A stretch of 5,337 nt of DNA, from assembly GCA_027063105.1 (NCBI GenBank), contig JAMOSL010000143.1, positions 1 to 5,337 of the forward strand, read 5' to 3'. Source of the stretch: Campylobacteraceae bacterium. GTDB taxonomy: Bacteria > Campylobacterota > Campylobacteria > Campylobacterales > Sulfurovaceae. The notes below the pieces were generated by a model, which had not been told where the DNA came from, ran no database searches, and was given only the letters and a program-made list of their open reading frames with translations. This document shows positions 5,171 through 5,337 of the stretch, one piece after another (the stretch's first letter is position 1; each line of letters begins with the position of its first letter). Position numbers and translations under genes: made by a program.

Positions 5171-5199
5171 GACAGAAGTTATCAACAAAGGATATACAA

Positions 5200-5337
5200 A
5201 TGGATAGAGAACTATTATTAGAAAAGATAAAAGAGCTAAAGAGTGAACTACAAGATGGATTGATAGCTACTTCTATATTCAACCAAGAAGATGGCAAAGC
5301 TATCGTAGAGTATAATACTCAAAAAGAGTCCACTCGA
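5200..5337 (+). CDS. N-terminal part of a small, possibly roadblock-like protein (partial)
   Basis: ATG at 5200, with AAAGGA at 5187-5192 (seven-base gap), opens a frame of 46 codons that runs off the window edge. It begins MDRELLLEKIKELKSELQ, a charged amphipathic helix. A strand-turn-strand segment follows (DGLIATSIFNQEDGKAIVEY, 19-38) of the kind that starts the roadblock/LC7 fold ('G-x-x-x-S-x-x-x-x-D-G-x-x-I'). With the rest missing, the family is uncertain. Its divergent pairing with another roadblock-like gene supports the idea but does not prove it. Confidence 0.6.
   Translation, partial: MDRELLLEKIKELKSELQDGLIATSIFNQEDGKAIVEYNTQKESTR

Noticed and set aside
1..5337. CRISPR array, tRNA or rRNA genes
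   Set aside because: No regularly spaced repeats, cloverleaf-like segments or conserved rRNA stretches were seen on either strand.

Overview
The window is AT-rich and gene-dense. Its lysine-, asparagine- and isoleucine-rich proteins, short leaders with AAGGA-type ribosome binding sites, TATAAT boxes and overall gene style suggest a Campylobacterota (epsilonproteobacterial) chromosome, for example a Sulfurimonas/Sulfurovum-like or Arcobacter-like bacterium. This assignment comes from gene style and was not tested by a database search.

Left part (1-2539, + strand): a tightly packed cassette resembling the pathway for polyprenyl-phosphate D-arabinofuranose (DPA in mycobacteria). It holds the C-terminal tail of a UbiA-family phosphoribosyl-polyprenyl-phosphate synthase (partial), a small GtrA-family membrane protein, a DprE1-like FAD oxidoreductase and a DprE2-like short-chain dehydrogenase. 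Stop and start codons overlap by one base (TGATG, TAATG) or are one base apart, so this looks like one translationally coupled operon. The order GtrA-DprE1-DprE2 is the same as Mycobacterium tuberculosis Rv3789-Rv3790-Rv3791. UbiA would attach ribose-5-phosphate to the lipid carrier, DprE1/DprE2 would epimerise ribose to arabinose at C2', and GtrA may help flip or present the lipid-linked sugar. The 5'-phosphatase and the arabinosyltransferase are not in the window.

Middle (2570-3496, + strand): a secreted two-domain protein (two DUF4214-like repeats, then a DUF1566/Lcl-type domain), 30 bases downstream of dprE2 with its own ribosome binding site. It may be surface-exposed, and it may or may not be functionally linked to the sugar pathway.

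Right part (3582-5337): housekeeping-like or unknown genes mixed with debris. It contains a minus-strand protein with an eight-cysteine zinc-ribbon-like N-terminus. Next comes a scar of about 150 bases: a REP-like imperfect palindrome, the first 12 codons of what looks like a REP-associated (Y1/IS200-like) transposase, and an imperfect direct repeat bracketing both. After it lies the C-terminal stump of a nitrilase-superfamily amidohydrolase. Last is a divergent pair of small genes: a complete roadblock/LC7-like protein (minus) and the start of a possible second one (plus). The pair is driven by two strong-looking promoters whose -35 boxes lie back to back. No tRNA, rRNA, CRISPR array or intact insertion sequence was seen.

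The most notable items are the arabinofuranose cassette outside its best-known actinobacterial setting, its DprE1 with alanine at the position of the benzothiazinone-reactive cysteine, and the transposon/REP scar next to a truncated nitrilase gene.
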